Below are positions 62,809-64,000 of a DNA stretch of 64,000 nucleotides, one piece after another. The first letter of the stretch is position 1. Each line of letters opens with the position of its first letter. The notes below the pieces were generated by a model. It worked only from the letters and a program-made list of their open reading frames with translations, had not been told where the DNA came from and searched no databases. The translations under genes were made by a program, and so were the position numbers. Origin of the DNA: Pantoea trifolii (GTDB taxonomy: Bacteria > Pseudomonadota > Gammaproteobacteria > Enterobacterales > Enterobacteriaceae); contig NZ_JANIET010000001.1 in the NCBI RefSeq assembly GCF_024506435.1, positions 3,596,001 through 3,660,000 of the forward strand. The letters run 5' to 3'.

Positions 62809-63432
62809 ATGTTTAATGCAAAAATCCTCATCGTTGATGAGCATCGTTTGGTTGCCGCCGGCGTGCAGGCTTTATTATTAATGAACGGTTTTAATTGTGT
62901 CACTACTGCGCACACAATTAACGAAGGCATAGATGATATTATTCATCATCACATCGACATACTCATATTGGCCCCGGACTTCAAAGAGAAAAACGGTATT
63001 GCTTTTTTGCGTGATATCGTTAAATCCAAGACCTGGATGAAAGTTATCCTAATTGGCCACAGTGGGAACAACCCTGTTTCATTACAGTCACTTAGCCAGG
63101 GAGTAAACGGATTCGTATCTACATATGATCCGATTCAAACGCTAATCGCTGCTATTGGCTGTGTATCTAACAATGTAAATTATCTTCCTGGTGACATTCT
63201 GGATAAACGTCAGCGTTACGTGAACGAACAAGATATGCTTTCGCGTTTAACAGATCGTGAAAACTTGATTTTACGGCAACTTGCACAGGGAAAGTCGAAT
63301 AAAACCATAGCTTGTGAATTAGGATTGAATAACAAAACCATCAGCACCTATAAAACAAAAATATTCCAAAAACTTGAGTCAAAAAACCTGGTCGATATCA
63401 TCGAACTCGCACGTCGTAATGGTGCGTGCTAA
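62809..63432 (+). CDS. EvgA-like regulator with degenerate receiver domain
   Basis: The 207-residue protein (EvgA 204) has a receiver-like N-terminus and a complete LuxR HTH at about 145-200 (LTDRENLILRQLAQGKSNKT ... NNKTISTYK). The receiver has lost its phosphorylation residues: the acceptor position is Ala55 (ILILAPDF), the Thr/Ser position is Gly83 (VILIGHS) and the Lys position is Thr105 (GFVSTYD). The first acidic pair is D10-E11. It should not be phosphorylated normally and may act constitutively or by ligand or heterodimer with the RcsB-like regulator. It lies 98 bp after the kinase. Confidence 0.85.
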   Translation: MFNAKILIVDEHRLVAAGVQALLLMNGFNCVTTAHTINEGIDDIIHHHIDILILAPDFKEKNGIAFLRDIVKSKTWMKVILIGHSGNNPVSLQSLSQGVNGFVSTYDPIQTLIAAIGCVSNNVNYLPGDILDKRQRYVNEQDMLSRLTDRENLILRQLAQGKSNKTIACELGLNNKTISTYKTKIFQKLESKNLVDIIELARRNGAC

Positions 63433-63584
63433 AAGAAAAATCAAGACTAGTCTTGCGGATAAACAGTGTAGTGACATGGCATGATGTGCCTTGTCCTTAC
63501 CCTGGACAGTTTTTAAAAAGATTGAGTTATAAAGGAATTAACAACCACAGAGCTAATTTATTAGCCCCTTCTTCATGCTATTAC
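63433..63584. other. Intergenic region before the structured RNA candidate
   Basis: No gene. A short direct repeat-like AAGACTAGTCTTG palindrome (63449-63461) lies just after the regulator stop. AT-rich sequence with TATAAA near 63525-63530 could be a -10 for the downstream RNA candidate. Confidence 0.3.
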
Positions 63585-63663
63585 AGGGCGAGTAGGTTTC
63601 TTCCCGTGCCTGGCGAAAGAAGTCCGATACTTTCGTCTGCGACTTACCGCCCTGCTTTTTTTT
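63585..63663 (+). ncRNA. Candidate structured small RNA or leader terminator upstream of fadH
   Basis: CAGGGCG-a-GTAGG (63585-63597) pairs with CTTAC-CGCCCTG (63644-63655), a 12-bp stem with one bulge and one G-U. It encloses an inner hairpin CGAAAG...CTTTCG (63615-63620, 63631-63636). Seven T residues follow (63657-63663), so it has the form of a rho-independent terminator with an elaborate stem. It could be a small RNA 3' part, or a leader. I do not recognise a known family. Confidence 0.4.
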
Positions 63664-63718
63664 GATGCTTCTCACAGGCTGAACGCCACACACTTCCTTC
63701 CCTGCAAATTCCCGCTAG

Positions 63719-64000
<282 letters not shown>

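Noticed and set aside
63426..63665. 79-codon plus-strand open frame after the degenerate regulator
   Set aside because: Its sequence coincides with the structured region and T-run upstream of fadH; composition is not protein-like.

Overview
The window is a chromosomal segment of an enterobacterium, most likely Erwiniaceae (Pantoea/Erwinia-like). The backbone has the enterobacterial order uppP-folB-plsY-tsaD-rpsU-dnaG-rpoD-mug-tRNA-Ile2, and ends in fadH. Genus is inferred from protein similarity and gene content, not from a database search.

Host left part (1-9367): cell-wall and lipid genes (uppP, folB, plsY), the t6A gene tsaD, the macromolecular synthesis operon rpsU-dnaG-rpoD with its internal hairpins, mug, a TetR regulator divergent from a short-chain dehydrogenase with palindromic operators between them, and tRNA-Ile(CAU).

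Prophage (9323-41061, about 31.7 kb): an apparently complete P2/186-type prophage inserted into the 3' half of the tRNA gene. A 46-bp duplication running from the anticodon loop to just past CCA marks attL and attR. Late genes read mostly leftward in P2 order (D, U, T, E/E', FII, FI, G, H, I, J, W, V ... S, R, lysC, lysB, endolysin, holin, X, L, M, N, O) with P and Q rightward. A 186-type cos sequence lies at 32223-32241. The early side holds a LexA-boxed dinI-like operon, the HUH replication protein A, Dam, small early genes, fil-like and cII genes, a Cox/Apl-type regulator, a divergent CI repressor, a PH/SHOCT-domain protein and the integrase. AT-rich accessory cargo sits in two places: (i) between V and S, a membrane pentapeptide-repeat protein and a 67-nt tRNA-like element; (ii) between Q and cos, a two-gene operon of an ABC/AAA_15-type ATPase and a PD-(D/E)xK nuclease-like protein. 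The second is a good candidate for an anti-phage defence system and the strongest candidate novelty here.

Host right part (41062-64000): an MgtC-family membrane protein with a structured leader; an orphan type I secretion operon (LapB-like ABC, HlyD adaptor, TolC-like channel) with no substrate gene nearby; ddlA; a MASE1-like GGDEF diguanylate cyclase; a SulP transporter; an e(P4)-type acid phosphatase lipoprotein; a short YfiH/PgeF paralogue; the L-idonate operon idnD-idnO-idnT with a CRP site; an EvgS/BvgS-like hybrid kinase flanked by an RcsB-like regulator with an intact receiver and an EvgA-like regulator whose receiver has lost its phosphorylation residues; a possible structured RNA; and the start of fadH.
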